Assembly: GCA_014642895.1 (NCBI GenBank)
Contig: BMJD01000022.1
Span: 1-64,000 of the forward strand
Length of the DNA: 64,000 nucleotides
Direction: 5' to 3'
Origin: Lentibacillus populi
Lineage (GTDB): Bacteria; Bacillota; Bacilli; Bacillales; Amphibacillaceae
Part shown: one piece after another, positions 63,735-64,000 of the stretch
Position numbering within the stretch: the stretch's first letter is position 1
How the letters are laid out: each line of letters starts with the position of its first letter
The notes under the pieces: model-generated
Seen by the model: the letters and a program-made list of their open reading frames with translations, nothing else
Databases searched by the model: none
Told to the model about the DNA's origin: nothing
Program-made: the position numbers and the translations under genes

Positions 63735-64000
63735 TCAATTCTTCCTAATCTTATCAAACAATACAGCCAATATTATAACTGAACCGATAACAATCTGTTG
63801 GGTATAAGAGCATACATTTAAAATGTTTAATCCATTTCTTAAAACGCTAATAATTAAAGCTCCAACCAGGGTACCAAATATTTTCCCCCGTCCGTCGGAT
63901 AGGCTTGTTCCTCCAATTACTGCTGCAGCTATTGCCTCGAGTTCGTACATGTTACCCGCAATTAGTTGAGCGGAGTTTAATCTTGCCGTAAGAAGTATTG
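63735..64000 (-). CDS. rbsC: Ribose-type ABC permease, C-terminal part (runs off the window)
   Basis: Reading back from the window edge, [20 protein letters not shown] continues [36 protein letters not shown] and ends [12 protein letters not shown]. This is the conserved C-terminus of RbsC/AraH-type sugar permeases. The ATG at 63950 is internal; the gene continues past 64000. It probably belongs to a sugar ABC operon lying to the right. Confidence 0.87.
   Translation of the reverse strand, partial: ILLTARLNSAQLIAGNMYELEAIAAAVIGGTSLSDGRGKIFGTLVGALIISVLRNGLNILNVCSYTQQIVIGSVIILAVLFDKIRKN

Noticed and set aside
63514-63807. 97-codon plus-strand ORF near the right edge
   Set aside because: It runs antisense over an SDR remnant and the RbsC C-terminus, which explain the sequence better.

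Overview
The window looks like chromosome of a low-GC Gram-positive bacterium, most likely a Bacillaceae member. I infer this from AGGAGG-type ribosome sites, frequent TTG/GTG starts, LicT/PTS, CcpA-like sites, TctABC/TRAP operons and a Tn916-family conjugative element. No rRNA or tRNA is present to fix the genus.

Region 1 (1 to about 29.25 kb) is the right-hand part of an integrative conjugative element (ICE); its left end lies outside the window. The transfer block follows Tn916 order: orf21/FtsK-like coupling ATPase, oriT, mobT relaxase, orf19, two divergent ardA genes, orf17, orf16, orf15, orf14 and orf13. orf14 is split by a 2,702-nt group II intron (9888-12589) that I can delimit to the base; Tn5397 also carries an intron in orf14. 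Where Tn916 has tet(M) there is about 12.5 kb of mosaic cargo. One module has a GNAT acetyltransferase, an AlkA-type glycosylase, a DinB protein and a CGNR regulator, divergent from an MFS exporter. After a duplicated orf13 scrap and IS debris comes a TetR plus three-gene ABC exporter module lying between IS3-family ends. The element closes with orf7 (sigma-like), orf8, a roughly 255-nt putative structured RNA, a DUF3173 protein and a tyrosine integrase.

Region 2 (29.25-36.4 kb) has a double-truncated DUF819/epimerase fusion scar at the ICE edge, then an NCS1 permease - HyuB - HyuA - XRE/cupin set on the minus strand, then two decayed transposases.

Region 3 (36.4-41 kb) is a beta-glucoside operon, bglP-bglA-licT, with promoter, CcpA-like site, antiterminator target and terminator all visible. 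Region 4 (41.2-48.7 kb) is a TRAP-transported sugar-acid operon: FadR-type regulator, DctP, PPC-domain protein, LtnD-like dehydrogenase, DctM, DctQ, OtnK and OtnC. Region 5 (49.8-58.6 kb) has a GntR regulator and a long minus-strand set. It contains a GalB-like PIG-L hydratase, a CHA-aldolase/RraA-like enzyme, RidA, a DUF1932 dehydrogenase, TctCBA and an MFS protein. The regulator gene and the operon share the operator TTGTTNAACAA. This is the best candidate here for an undescribed catabolic pathway. Region 6 (59-63.3 kb) is a GntR/UTRA regulator, ADP-ribosylglycohydrolase, NCS1 permease and PfkB kinase, the same kinds of gene as E. coli yegW-yegTUV. The window ends in a decayed SDR gene and a partial RbsC permease.

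The ICE carries transfer, anti-restriction and probable resistance functions. The flanking chromosome is almost wholly regulator-controlled uptake and catabolism of sugar acids, tricarboxylates, beta-glucosides and nucleosides.
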